Shown: positions 1 through 8,591 of the stretch, piece after piece
Layout: every line of letters starts with the position of its first letter
How positions within the stretch are numbered: position 1 is the first letter of the stretch
DNA from: Rhizobium redzepovicii
GTDB lineage: Bacteria > Pseudomonadota > Alphaproteobacteria > Rhizobiales > Rhizobiaceae
Direction of reading: 5' to 3'
Length of the DNA: 64,000 bases
Assembly (NCBI RefSeq): GCF_019793435.1
Contig: NZ_JAILYH010000016.1
Span: forward strand, 1 to 64,000
Translations under genes and position numbers: made by a program
The notes under the pieces: model-generated
What the model was told of the DNA's origin: nothing
Seen by the model: only the letters and a program-made list of their open reading frames with translations
Databases searched by the model: none

Positions 1-690
1 GCCCCCAAAGCCTTTCCCCGCCCGACGCCGCCCGCCGCCTTTACGCTTCCGTTGCATCTTATCGACCCGCCGGTGGCGCAGACCGTGTCGACCTTTCTAC
101 GCACGTGGCGAATATCCGGGCCCGCAATGTGTGCAGCTCTGCGCGATGCCGGTATCGAAACCAGCGATTGGGCGGCGGCGAGCTTCAACGCCGATACGTT
201 CGAATGCTTTTTCGAACATGGCGTCAAGCGGGAAAAGGATCAGCTTCCGAGTTCCATCTTCGTCATCGTTCGCGGCGACGCCGCCGGCGTGATCAGCAAT
301 ATGCGGGTGAAAATCATCAATCCCGAGACGGAGCAAAACGGCCAGCTCGATCCCGCCATCCTGCGAATCTTCGAAACCATGTTGCGGCAACCGCAATGGC
401 TGGATTTTCACGAGACGTTGAACGCAATCAAGAATCTGAAAGACATCAAGGAAGACGGTTTCGGAGCCAGCATCAACTTCGCCCGTGAGGTGCTCAATCC
501 CGGGCGCTATAATTTCACGCTGTCGCTGGATGCGACCTCCGGGCCCCAGAAAAGAACAAGAAGCTATTTTTCCGACAGAACATGGCTTCCATCGCCCGAA
601 CCGACGGTCGAGCCCAACGTGCCACCGGCACAGCTATCCACCCCTGCCGATGCCGAGGCACCCGCAAGAAATGCGGACCATCCGCGTTAG
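1..690 (+). CDS. 3' part of a conserved rhizobial hypothetical protein (possibly DUF6030), truncated by the window edge
   Basis: The reading frame is open from base 1 to the stop at 688-690, so the true start lies upstream of the window and 229 residues are visible. The visible part is a mixed alpha/beta segment with conserved-looking stretches around ECFFEHGVKR and FVIVRGDAAG. The last 40 residues are a Pro/Ala-rich, probably disordered tail. A TTG at 52 could start a shorter protein, but no ribosome binding site supports it. I think of the DUF6030 family found beside rhizobial EPS genes, but I cannot verify this. Function unknown. The gene borders the EPS cluster. Confidence 0.55.
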   Translation, partial: APKAFPRPTPPAAFTLPLHLIDPPVAQTVSTFLRTWRISGPAMCAALRDAGIETSDWAAASFNADTFECFFEHGVKREKDQLPSSIFVIVRGDAAGVISNMRVKIINPETEQNGQLDPAILRIFETMLRQPQWLDFHETLNAIKNLKDIKEDGFGASINFAREVLNPGRYNFTLSLDATSGPQKRTRSYFSDRTWLPSPEPTVEPNVPPAQLSTPADAEAPARNADHPR

Positions 691-717
691 GATCTCCGGA
701 GATTATGCGTCGGTTTG

Positions 718-1092
718 TCACGCCATATAACTTGCATCGTCGTGATGCGTGGCCAGTCTCCTGTAAAGCTCTTTCAAACTTTCCGCGCTCGGCCGTTCGG
801 TGCCGTCTCCGCCCGCCAGGCGCCAGAGACGCTCGACATTGAGGTCCTGCGTGACCTGGGCAAGCTCATCGCTCAGTGAGCGAATAGCTGCCGCCGATCG
901 ACGCAACCGCGAGGATGTTCTGATCAGTGCTGCAAACAGGATGAGAATGATGCCGACGACACCCAGGACAAGGGCTGTGAACTGCCGGCCGTCGAGAAGG
1001 AATAGGTCGTTTCGGACGGTCGCCATAAAAAAAGCGGCATTTTGAAATGCCATATGAAAACAGCTCATCGGATAGCTAAACCAATATTCCAT
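718..1092 (-). CDS. small single-pass membrane protein, unknown function
   Basis: This 124-residue protein has one clear hydrophobic helix, about residues 38-58 (TALVLGVVGIILILFAALI). It is followed by a basic stop-transfer stretch and a helical, coiled-coil-like cytoplasmic tail (about 65-110). The ATG at 1092 is preceded by GGAGG at a normal distance, which favours it over internal ATGs at 1053 and 1026. The gene is convergent with the upstream partial gene and divergent from the GH10 glycanase. No family is recognised. Its place at the border of the EPS cluster is the only functional hint. Confidence 0.5.
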   Translation of the reverse strand: MEYWFSYPMSCFHMAFQNAAFFMATVRNDLFLLDGRQFTALVLGVVGIILILFAALIRTSSRLRRSAAAIRSLSDELAQVTQDLNVERLWRLAGGDGTERPSAESLKELYRRLATHHDDASYMA

Positions 1093-1296
1093 CGCGGGCG
1101 CCCTCCAGAACGGTTTATATCTTGGAGCAAGCTGGAAAGTCTAGCAGATGCCGACAATATCCCCTAGTTCGACAGTATATTTGAGGTTGCATTACTCTAC
1201 TGAATTGAAACACAGACCCGCGATAGATCGTTGCCGGCGAGCCTGGCCCGTTAAATTCCGCCGCGGACATGAAAAAAGCCAACAGTGAGAGATAGA

Positions 1297-2370
1297 ATGA
1301 ATAGAAGACGTTTCCTCGCCTCGATTCCGCTTGCTCTGTTGTATGCCAATGCGGGCGACGTCCTCGCACAGGTGCCTCCGGCGAAAGGGTTGCGCGCCGT
1401 TGCCGACAGCAAGGCGTTCCGATTCGGATCGGCAATCGACCTGCAGGACATAAACGACCCAATCGCTTCCGGGATCTACACCGACAACGTCAATTCGATA
1501 ACGCCCCGAAACGAGCTGAAATGGAATGCGACGGAAAAGAGACCGGGTGTATTCAGCTTCAAGAATGCCGACCTTATGGTTGCATTTGCACGCAAAAATA
1601 ACATGAGGGTTTATGGCCATACGTTGATCTGGTATCGCGTCCCGGAGTGGGTGTCTGAGATCACCGACGCAAAGACGATTCAGGCGACGATGAACCGTCA
1701 TATAAAACAGGTTGTCACTCGCTATAAGAACTCGATCGACGCTTGGGATGTGGTGAACGAGCCGTTGGAATATGATGCGCCGGATCTGCGAAATTGTGTT
1801 TTCCGACGCCTTCTTGGCGACGACTATATCCGTATGAGCTTCGACATGGCACATCAGGCCAATCCCGGCGCGACGCTTGTGCTCAACGAAACGCATCTGG
1901 AGAAAAAATCCGACGTGTTCGAACTGAAGCGCGCCCGCATCCTGAAAATCGTCGAGGACCTCGTCGCCCGGAAAACGCCGATCGGCGCGGTCGGGCTGCA
2001 GGCGCATTTCCGGCCCGGCCTCGACCGAATCGATCCGGAAGGAATGGGGCGCTTCTGCGCCGCGCTGAAGGACATGGGGGTCGGCGTTTTCATCACCGAA
2101 CTCGATGCGTCCTGCCACTTCCTCAACCGCGACAAAGGCTTCACGCCGGCGTCATACGGCGGTATTTTCAGTGACGTGATCACCGTGGCGGCCGAGCGTG
2201 GCGACTTGAAAGGCGTGACGGTATGGGGCATGTCGGAAAAATACGCCGAGCCCGACGAGAAGGCGGCCGGTCCCGACGCGGCTTGCACCAAGCGCGTTAA
2301 TCTTTACGACGAAAACAACACGCCGAGAAGTGCAGTTGATGGCATCCGACGGGCAATAGAGGCGATGTGA
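1297..2370 (+). CDS. pssW: exported glycoside hydrolase family 10 (endo-1,4-beta-xylanase-like), probable pssW
   Basis: This 357-residue enzyme shows the GH10 hallmarks: TPRNELKWNATE near the N-terminus, the acid/base glutamate in WDVVNEPLEY, and the nucleophile glutamate in VFITELDAS. GH10 enzymes cleave beta-1,4 xylan or glucan backbones. In an EPS cluster the likely substrate is the organism's own beta-1,4-linked EPS backbone (inference). The N-terminus, MNRRRFLASIP followed by a hydrophobic run and an Ala-rich end, looks like a twin-arginine or Sec signal. ATG 1297 is preferred because a GTG at 1285 has no ribosome binding site. It lies 31 bp ahead of the GT4 gene and is probably cotranscribed. 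The symbol pssW follows the R. leguminosarum cluster and is tentative. Confidence 0.85.
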   Translation: MNRRRFLASIPLALLYANAGDVLAQVPPAKGLRAVADSKAFRFGSAIDLQDINDPIASGIYTDNVNSITPRNELKWNATEKRPGVFSFKNADLMVAFARKNNMRVYGHTLIWYRVPEWVSEITDAKTIQATMNRHIKQVVTRYKNSIDAWDVVNEPLEYDAPDLRNCVFRRLLGDDYIRMSFDMAHQANPGATLVLNETHLEKKSDVFELKRARILKIVEDLVARKTPIGAVGLQAHFRPGLDRIDPEGMGRFCAALKDMGVGVFITELDASCHFLNRDKGFTPASYGGIFSDVITVAAERGDLKGVTVWGMSEKYAEPDEKAAGPDAACTKRVNLYDENNTPRSAVDGIRRAIEAM

Positions 2371-2401
2371 TGCGCAAGACAACGGAGACATCGACAGATT
2401 C

Positions 2402-3553
2402 ATGAGAAAAGCCGTTATTTACGTGGAAAAATTTTTGCCTGCCAGCCAGGCATTTGTTCTCAATCAGGCGGTGGCATTTCGTTCCTTCGAAGCTGAAATT
2501 CTTGCCGGGTCCCGAATTTCTTCCGCCCATACCAAAAAATCCACTGTTCCGGTTCATGACATCCGTCGGTCTCCCGTTGCGAGGGCTGGTGAACTGCTTC
2601 TGAAAATCCCCCAGATCGGCCTCCCCTTTCTCTTTCCCGCGATCGGCAATGCCGATGTTATCCACGCCCATTTCGGCAAGAACGGTTATGTCATCGGGCC
2701 CCTGGCGCGCGCCGCCGGCAAGCCGCTGGTCACGACATTCCACGGCTTCGACGCCACCTACGGCGGCGATCCGAAAAAGCCGGGCGGCTTCAACCAAGTG
2801 CGCTTCTTCGCCAAGGGACGCCGGGAGATGGCCGGCTGGAACAGCTGGAATATCGCCGTCTCCGATTTCATCCGCGACCGGCTGCTGGCGCTCGGCTTTC
2901 GCGCCGACCGGGTCTTCCGCCACCACATTGGCATCGATCTCGACCTCTTCAAAATGGAACCGCGTCCCCGAAAAAAAGGACTGGTGGTTTCCATTGCCCG
3001 TTTCGTCGACTATAAGGGCCACCGCTTCATGATCGACGCGCTGTCGCGCGTGGCGGCGACCGGCACCCCGGTCGAATTCGTCATGGTGGGTCAGGGACCG
3101 CTGAAAGAGGAAATCGAGGCGCTGGCGCGTCGTTCCTTGCCAAGCGTCACGATCCATGAAAATCTGTCGCAGACGGAGATAAGGGATCTGCTCGCCAGTG
3201 CGGAGCTCTATCTTCATGGCAGCGTGACCCTCGACAATGGTCACGCTGAAGCGTTCGGCCTCGCCAATCTAGAGGCGGAAGCCGTCGGAACTCCGGTCGT
3301 CGCATTTCGCTCGGGAGGCGTGGGCGAAGCGATCGAAGAGGGGAAAACTGGTTATCTCGTGGAGGAGCGGGATGTCGCAGGAATGGCCGAAGCCGTCGGA
3401 AGGCTGCTCAACGACCAGTCCCTGTGGACAGCCTTCAGCGCGCGGGCACCGCTTCTGGTGGCCGAGCGCTTCGACTTACGTCGTCAGACGGGGATGCTCG
3501 AGGACTATTACAGTTCCGTGCTAGACGAATTTTCCAGCCGGGGTCGGACTTGA
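2402..3553 (+). CDS. pssS: retaining glycosyltransferase, GT4 family (probable PssS)
   Basis: This 383-residue cytoplasmic enzyme has two Rossmann lobes (GT-B fold). An N-terminal acceptor domain ends around residue 180. The C-terminal donor domain carries the EX7E motif at E283-E291 (EAFGLANLE) and the downstream GTPVVAFRSGG loop. GT4 enzymes retain configuration. The R. leguminosarum EPS backbone contains one alpha-glucose linkage, and this is the only retaining-type transferase seen in the cluster, so it probably makes that bond (inference). Its stop codon overlaps the start of pssR by one base, indicating translational coupling. The family call is firm; the symbol pssS is tentative. Confidence 0.85.
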   Translation: MRKAVIYVEKFLPASQAFVLNQAVAFRSFEAEILAGSRISSAHTKKSTVPVHDIRRSPVARAGELLLKIPQIGLPFLFPAIGNADVIHAHFGKNGYVIGPLARAAGKPLVTTFHGFDATYGGDPKKPGGFNQVRFFAKGRREMAGWNSWNIAVSDFIRDRLLALGFRADRVFRHHIGIDLDLFKMEPRPRKKGLVVSIARFVDYKGHRFMIDALSRVAATGTPVEFVMVGQGPLKEEIEALARRSLPSVTIHENLSQTEIRDLLASAELYLHGSVTLDNGHAEAFGLANLEAEAVGTPVVAFRSGGVGEAIEEGKTGYLVEERDVAGMAEAVGRLLNDQSLWTAFSARAPLLVAERFDLRRQTGMLEDYYSSVLDEFSSRGRT

Positions 3554-4059
3554 TGGTGCAGACAGGAAAGAAGCCGAAGTGGGGACTGAACGTATTTCGT
3601 CCGCTGCGGAACAGCATAGTGACGGCCAAGTGGCTCTATTATACGAAATTCTGGGGTATGGACATCGATCCGACGGCGAGCTTTTCCCTAAGCGTCCGGT
3701 TCGACAAGACCAATCCGAAAGGCCTTCATATCGGCGCGGAAACCTATGTCGCCTTTGAGGCAGCGATCCTGACGCATGACCTCACGCGCGGGCTCTACCT
3801 TCACACGCGAATCGGCAAACGCTGCTTCATCGGCGCCCGCAGCATCATTCTGCCCGGTGTTGAAATCGGCGACGAATGCGTTATCGGCTCCGGCTCGGTG
3901 GTGACCAGGAGCGTGCCGCCGCGTTCGCTCGTGGCGGGCAATCCGGCAAAGATCATCCGCAGCGACATCAAGATCATTTCGCGTTACGGCCGCATGGCAC
4001 GCGAAGACGAAGCGGTCTCGCAGATCGTCACGCATTTGCCGACTGGAGAAGCACGATGA
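3553..4059 (+). CDS. pssR: hexapeptide-repeat O-acetyltransferase PssR
   Basis: This 168-residue protein carries left-handed beta-helix hexapeptide repeats (IGAETYV, IGKRCFIG, VEIGDECVIGSGSVV) and ends with the NPAKII signature of the NodL/LacA/CysE acetyltransferase family. It should transfer acetyl from acetyl-CoA to sugars of the EPS repeat in the cytoplasm, consistent with PssR of R. leguminosarum. The ATG at 3553 shares one base with the stop of the preceding gene. Longer in-frame starts would lie inside that gene. Its own stop overlaps the pssM start (ATGA). The context of acetyl and pyruvyl decoration genes supports the role. Confidence 0.85.
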   Translation: MVQTGKKPKWGLNVFRPLRNSIVTAKWLYYTKFWGMDIDPTASFSLSVRFDKTNPKGLHIGAETYVAFEAAILTHDLTRGLYLHTRIGKRCFIGARSIILPGVEIGDECVIGSGSVVTRSVPPRSLVAGNPAKIIRSDIKIISRYGRMAREDEAVSQIVTHLPTGEAR

Positions 4060-4958
4060 AGATGTTTGCCTATCGCGGGAAACACGAGAATTTTGGCGAC
4101 GAGCTCAACCATTGGCTCTGGGAGCGGCTGCTGCCCGACTTCTTCGATGATGACGAAGGTCAGCTCTTTCTCGGCATCGGTTCGATCCTCTACGACAATT
4201 TCGATCCGAACATGCAGAAGATCGTCTTCGGCTCAGGTTATGGCGGTTACACCAACCCGCCGAAAGTCGACGGCAACTGGACCTTCTATTTCGTGCGTGG
4301 AAAGAAGACCGCCGAAGTCCTCGGCATCGATCCGAGCTACGCCATCGGCGATTCGGGCATCCTGACCCGCAGTTGCTGGGATGCAAAAAGCATCGAGAAG
4401 CGCTACCCGGTCTCCTTCATGCCGCACTACGAAAGCGCCATGTACGGCAGCTGGGACAAGGTCTGCGATCTCGCCGGTATTCACTATATCGATCCGCGCT
4501 GGTCGGTGGAAAAGGTTCTGACCGAAATCAGCGCATCACATAAGGTTGTGTCGGAAGCGATGCATGGCTGCATTATTTCGGATGCGCTGCGCGTTCCGTG
4601 GCGGGCGATCCGCCCGATCGCGCCGGGGAACAGAGCCAAGTGGTATGACTGGGCGAGTGCGCTCGATCTGGAGATCGATTTCGACCCGATCGGCCCGTCG
4701 AACCTCGTCGAGGTCGGAGCGTCGCTGGTGCGGAAAAATACCACCCTGTTGAAGAACATTACATTCCGTCACCGCCGCATTCGCCAACTGACCGGAAATT
4801 ACGTCTTCGGATCGACGGTCAAGACGTTGCAGCGGGTGGCGGAGAAGCCGGGCCAGCTCAGCACAGACGAGTCGATCGTAAGAGCACACGATAGAATGCT
4901 GGTCGAACTGAACCGGCTGAAGCAAGATTTTTCCAAGAAAACGGCAAGCGCCCTCTAA
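4056..4958 (+). CDS. pssM: polysaccharide pyruvyl transferase PssM
   Basis: This 300-residue member of the ExoV/PssM polysaccharide pyruvyltransferase family shows NFGDELNHWLW near the start, the glycine-rich IVFGSGYGG region and the SEAMHGCIISDALRVP block typical of the C-terminal half. It transfers pyruvate from phosphoenolpyruvate as a ketal onto a sugar of the EPS subunit. In R. leguminosarum PssM is the ketal pyruvate transferase for the terminal side-chain sugars. The start overlaps the pssR stop by four bases (ATGA), so translation is coupled. About 150 bp separate it from pssL. Confidence 0.88.
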   Translation: MKMFAYRGKHENFGDELNHWLWERLLPDFFDDDEGQLFLGIGSILYDNFDPNMQKIVFGSGYGGYTNPPKVDGNWTFYFVRGKKTAEVLGIDPSYAIGDSGILTRSCWDAKSIEKRYPVSFMPHYESAMYGSWDKVCDLAGIHYIDPRWSVEKVLTEISASHKVVSEAMHGCIISDALRVPWRAIRPIAPGNRAKWYDWASALDLEIDFDPIGPSNLVEVGASLVRKNTTLLKNITFRHRRIRQLTGNYVFGSTVKTLQRVAEKPGQLSTDESIVRAHDRMLVELNRLKQDFSKKTASAL

Positions 4959-5108
4959 GATCGCAACCGGTTTCGTGACGAGGCAATAAGGCATGATGCT
5001 TTTCGACTCCCTCAATACCCTCTGCGCCCGCAAGGGCCAGAAGCACCTTGAATGTGCATGTGGTCCGCTCAAATGGTCGATATCCTCGATCTCGGGAGCC
5101 GTTCGCCC

Positions 5109-6611
5109 ATGAGCAGTGTGACCGACCGACTGATTCAAGGCAGCATGTGGCTGAGCCTGTCCCGCGCCATCGTCAACGGGCTTTCGGCACTCAGCACCTT
5201 TGTCCTCGCCTGGTATCTCGTACCGGCGGATTTTGGTCTCGTCGCCATTGCAACGACGATCCAGGTCATCTTGAGTTCGGTCACCGAGCTTTCGCTCAAT
5301 CAGGCGCTCATCCGCCACGAGTCTCCGAGCGAAACGCACTTCAGCGCGGTTTGGACATTGAGCGTGACGAGAAGCGCCATATTGGCGCTGCTGTTTGCCG
5401 CCGCGTCCTATCCGATTGCCGAGTTTTACAACGAACCTCGTTTGACGAGTGTGATGCTTGCTCTGAGTTTCAGCCTGCTGCTGAGCGGTCTCGCCAATCC
5501 GCGCCGCGTCATGCTCCAGCGCGATCTGATCTTCTGGCAGGAATTCGTCCTCAACGTCTCGCAAAAGCTCGTCGGCTTCATCGTGACGGTGGCAATTGCT
5601 GCGATCTACCAGAGCTATTGGGCGCTCGTGATCGGCACGCTTGCCTATCAGGTGACCAATATCATCGTCTCCTACACCGTTTTGCCGTTCTGGCCGCGCA
5701 TCACCTTCCGCCATGCCCGGGAGCTGTTTTCGTTCTCGGTGTGGCTGACGGCCGGACAGATCGTCAATACGCTGAACTGGCGGATCGAGTATCTGCTGAT
5801 CGGCAAGATGCTCGGCGCCACGCAGCTTGGTCACTATACCGTCGGCAACACGCTTTCGACGCTGCCGACGCGCGAGGCGACAGCGCCGTTGAACCAGACG
5901 ATTTATCCGGGCTTTTCCAAGGTCCGCAACGATCCGGTCCGGCTTATCGCAGCCTATCAGCGCGCGCAGGCGCTTCTGGCTGCGGTGGCGCTTCCGGCAG
6001 GTATTGGCATGGCGGTTGTGGCTGATCCGATGATGCGGTTGGCCTTGGGAGAGAAGTGGGCTCCCGCCATCTTCATCGTCCAGGCACTCGCATCGGTCTT
6101 CGCCCTGCAGACGCTCGGTTCGCTCGTCCAGCCGCTGGGCATGGCGAAGGGCCATACCAAGATGCTGTTCATCCGCGACACGCAGATGCTGGTGGTTCGC
6201 ATTCCCATCATCATCGCCGGCCTGATGATGGCCGGGCTTCCGGGCGTCGTGTATGCGCGTGTGTTCACGGGTCTGATTTCCACCGTGGTCAACATGCTTC
6301 TCGTCAAGCGGCTGATCAATCTGCCGTTCTTCCAGCAGCTGGCGGCTAATTTCCGCGCGCTTGCGAGCGTCGCCCTGATGGCCGCAGGCGTCTGGGGATT
6401 GTCGCATATCCTGAACACCCCCACCGACAAGCCGGCGCTGGCCCTGCACCTCGCCATCCTCGTCGTCACTGGCGGTATTCTCTATATCGGTTCCAGCTTT
6501 GTCCTTTGGCTCGCAATGAAGAAGCCAAATGGCCCGGAAACCGAAGTTCAGCGTATCGTCGTCAAGTTTCTGTCAAAAGCCAAACGTATTGCCGTTCCCA
6601 AGTCGGCTTAA
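5109..6611 (+). CDS. pssL: EPS repeat-unit flippase PssL (Wzx-like)
   Basis: This 500-residue protein is hydrophobic throughout, with about 12 membrane helices and a polysaccharide-transport (MOP/Wzx) profile. Conserved-looking regions include the N-terminal GSMWLSLSRAIV, the loop RRVMLQRDLIFWQE and LGHYTVGNTLSTLPTREAT. It should flip the lipid-linked octasaccharide across the inner membrane for polymerisation by PssT. I chose ATG 5109 because it begins the conserved segment; in-frame ATGs at 5073 and 5052 would add a poorly conserved extension. It is followed 31 bp later by pssK. Confidence 0.88.
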   Translation: MSSVTDRLIQGSMWLSLSRAIVNGLSALSTFVLAWYLVPADFGLVAIATTIQVILSSVTELSLNQALIRHESPSETHFSAVWTLSVTRSAILALLFAAASYPIAEFYNEPRLTSVMLALSFSLLLSGLANPRRVMLQRDLIFWQEFVLNVSQKLVGFIVTVAIAAIYQSYWALVIGTLAYQVTNIIVSYTVLPFWPRITFRHARELFSFSVWLTAGQIVNTLNWRIEYLLIGKMLGATQLGHYTVGNTLSTLPTREATAPLNQTIYPGFSKVRNDPVRLIAAYQRAQALLAAVALPAGIGMAVVADPMMRLALGEKWAPAIFIVQALASVFALQTLGSLVQPLGMAKGHTKMLFIRDTQMLVVRIPIIIAGLMMAGLPGVVYARVFTGLISTVVNMLLVKRLINLPFFQQLAANFRALASVALMAAGVWGLSHILNTPTDKPALALHLAILVVTGGILYIGSSFVLWLAMKKPNGPETEVQRIVVKFLSKAKRIAVPKSA

Positions 6612-6642
6612 AGCTAAAACGAACATTAACAAGTGAGGCAGA

Positions 6643-7674
6643 ATGACCAGCCTATCCAGATCTGAGCTGATCGCAAAACTCAATGGCATGATCCATGATT
6701 GCCTGAAGGACTATGTCTCGCGCGACGAGCCGCTCGCGATCCTAGACTTCCCCGACATCCGCAATTGCGGCGACTCGGCGATCTGGCTGGGTGAGATGGC
6801 CTATCTCAACGATCGTTTCGGCAAGCGCCCGGACTATGTTTCCAGACTATACGACTTCTCAGCGGAAGAGCTGAAACGCCGCGTTCCCACAGGCCCGATC
6901 TTCATTCACGGTGGCGGCAACTTCGGCGACATCTGGGTTGCCCATCAGGATTTCCGTGAAGCGATCATGGAACGTTTCCCCGATCGGCAGATCATCCAGT
7001 TCCCGCAGTCGATCCACTACAGTTCGGCTGAGCGCATCGAGCAGTCCAAACGCGCAATCGGGCGCCACAAGAATTTCGTGCTGCTCGTGCGCGACGAAGA
7101 ATCGAAGGAATTTTCCGAGAAACATTTCGACTGCACGGTGCGCCTATGCCCCGATATGGCTTTCGCCATCGGCGCGCTTCCGGAACGGGCGACGCAAATT
7201 CCCGTGCTCGCCATGCTGCGGGAGGATGCGGAACGGGTTGGCGGCACCGATCGCAATATCCCTTCCGACATTCCTGTGGAAGACTGGATCACGGAATCAA
7301 AACGGAAGGTGAATATCGCCAAGAAGCTTGGAGTAGCTTCGGCCTATCTCGCATTGAAGCCAAGCGAAGTTGCCTTGCGCAGGCTGGACGCGGCCGCGCA
7401 CAACCGCTTCGAACGCGGCATCAGCCAGATCTCGCGTGCCCGCGCAATCATCACCGACCGCCTGCACGTCCATATCTGCTCGGTGCTGCTCGGCCGTCCG
7501 CATGCCGTACTCGACAACAGCTACGGAAAGATCCGCCGTTTCATGAACGCGTTCTCCGGCGGAACGGATCTTTCCTACAAGGCAACTTCGCTCGAAGACG
7601 GGATCGAGTGGGCGCGTCACCAGGCAGCCAATCGGCGTATCGATAACAGAGAAGCTGTGAGCTTGCGGGCTTAA
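6643..7674 (+). CDS. pssK: polysaccharide pyruvyl transferase PssK
   Basis: This 343-residue protein is a second member of the pyruvyl transferase family. It has FPDIRNCGDSAIW near residue 35, the glycine-rich IFIHGGGNFGDIW around residue 88, and the ITDRLHVHICSVLLGRP block near residue 270. It is the usual neighbour of pssL and pssM in R. leguminosarum. It differs clearly from PssM in sequence, so the two probably act on different sugars of the side chain (inference). The next gene starts 12 bp downstream, indicating one operon. Confidence 0.85.
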   Translation: MTSLSRSELIAKLNGMIHDCLKDYVSRDEPLAILDFPDIRNCGDSAIWLGEMAYLNDRFGKRPDYVSRLYDFSAEELKRRVPTGPIFIHGGGNFGDIWVAHQDFREAIMERFPDRQIIQFPQSIHYSSAERIEQSKRAIGRHKNFVLLVRDEESKEFSEKHFDCTVRLCPDMAFAIGALPERATQIPVLAMLREDAERVGGTDRNIPSDIPVEDWITESKRKVNIAKKLGVASAYLALKPSEVALRRLDAAAHNRFERGISQISRARAIITDRLHVHICSVLLGRPHAVLDNSYGKIRRFMNAFSGGTDLSYKATSLEDGIEWARHQAANRRIDNREAVSLRA

Positions 7675-7686
7675 GGGGGTTATTCG

Positions 7687-8508
7687 ATGCCACTTGTCAC
7701 CTTCATTATCCCGGTCCGACATCAGGACAATGCCCGCGACTGGAGCAAGCTGAAGGCGAATCTCAGCCAGACCGTGGCCTCCATTTCCAACCAGACCAAT
7801 GGAGATTGGCGCGGAATCATCGTGGCCAACGAAGGCGCCGATCTGCCTGATCTGCCGGAGAAATTTTCCGCCGTGCGCGTGACTTTTCCGCCGAACGACC
7901 TGCATGAACTCGGAAAGGGCAGCAAGGAGGACTTCCTTGACGCCTTCCGGGCAGACAAGGGCCGGCGCGTCCTGAGCGGCATGTTGACCGCCGCCGATAG
8001 TCGTTTTTTCATGATCGTCGACGATGATGATTTCGTCAGCTCCCGGATCGTGCAGCACGCATCCGAAAATCGGGACGCCAATGGGTGGACGATCGACCAT
8101 GGTTATATCTGGGACGATGGCGGCAACTTCCTGTTCGGCCATGATGATTTCAGCCATCTCTGCGGCACATCACTGATCATTCGGGCCGATCTTTACGAAC
8201 TCCCCAGCCGCTTCGAGGATGCTTCGCTCGACTGGATCAAATCGATGCTGGGCAGCCATGTCCGCATTGCGAATATACTGTCCCAGCGTGGAGCGCCGCT
8301 GACGAAACTTCCCTTTCGCGGGGCGGTCTATCGGGTTGCCCATGGCGGATCGCATAGCCAGGCACCGAGCCTGCTGCGGCAGTATTTCCTGAACCGCGGC
8401 GTGCTCACCAAGCCGCGGCGCTGGTTGCGCAATCTTCGCAAGCTGAGGGTACTCGGTGAAAGTCACAGGCGCGAGTTTTTCGGCAAAATACGGTCGAACC
8501 CCGCTTAG
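7687..8508 (+). CDS. GT2-like glycosyltransferase of the EPS cluster (PssJ-like position)
   Basis: This 273-residue cytoplasmic protein starts with the GT-A pattern VTFIIPVRHQ and carries an acidic metal-binding DDDD at residues 112-115 (FFMIVDDDDF). A second conserved part, HLCGTSLIIRADLYELP, follows. The C-terminus is basic and may sit on the membrane. It probably adds a side-chain sugar. Its place next to pssK suggests PssJ, the proposed galactosyltransferase, but I do not recognise the sequence well enough to assign the symbol. RBS GGGGG is visible just upstream. An 83-bp gap follows. Confidence 0.75.
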   Translation: MPLVTFIIPVRHQDNARDWSKLKANLSQTVASISNQTNGDWRGIIVANEGADLPDLPEKFSAVRVTFPPNDLHELGKGSKEDFLDAFRADKGRRVLSGMLTAADSRFFMIVDDDDFVSSRIVQHASENRDANGWTIDHGYIWDDGGNFLFGHDDFSHLCGTSLIIRADLYELPSRFEDASLDWIKSMLGSHVRIANILSQRGAPLTKLPFRGAVYRVAHGGSHSQAPSLLRQYFLNRGVLTKPRRWLRNLRKLRVLGESHRREFFGKIRSNPA

Positions 8509-8591
8509 GCGCCGATCCCGTTCAAACATCGCACAGGCAGTCAAAATATGAGACTTTTCGCTTTCGACTTCACCAAGAGGGTTGGTCACTG

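Noticed and set aside
1192..3244. Long minus-strand frames opposite the GH10 and GT4 genes
   Set aside because: The catalytic motifs of GH10 and GT4 lie on the plus strand. The antisense products have no domain character.
4536..6449. 637-codon open frame on the minus strand opposite pssM and pssL
   Set aside because: It is the antisense shadow of two well-conserved genes. Its product is rich in Arg/His/Gln with no motifs.
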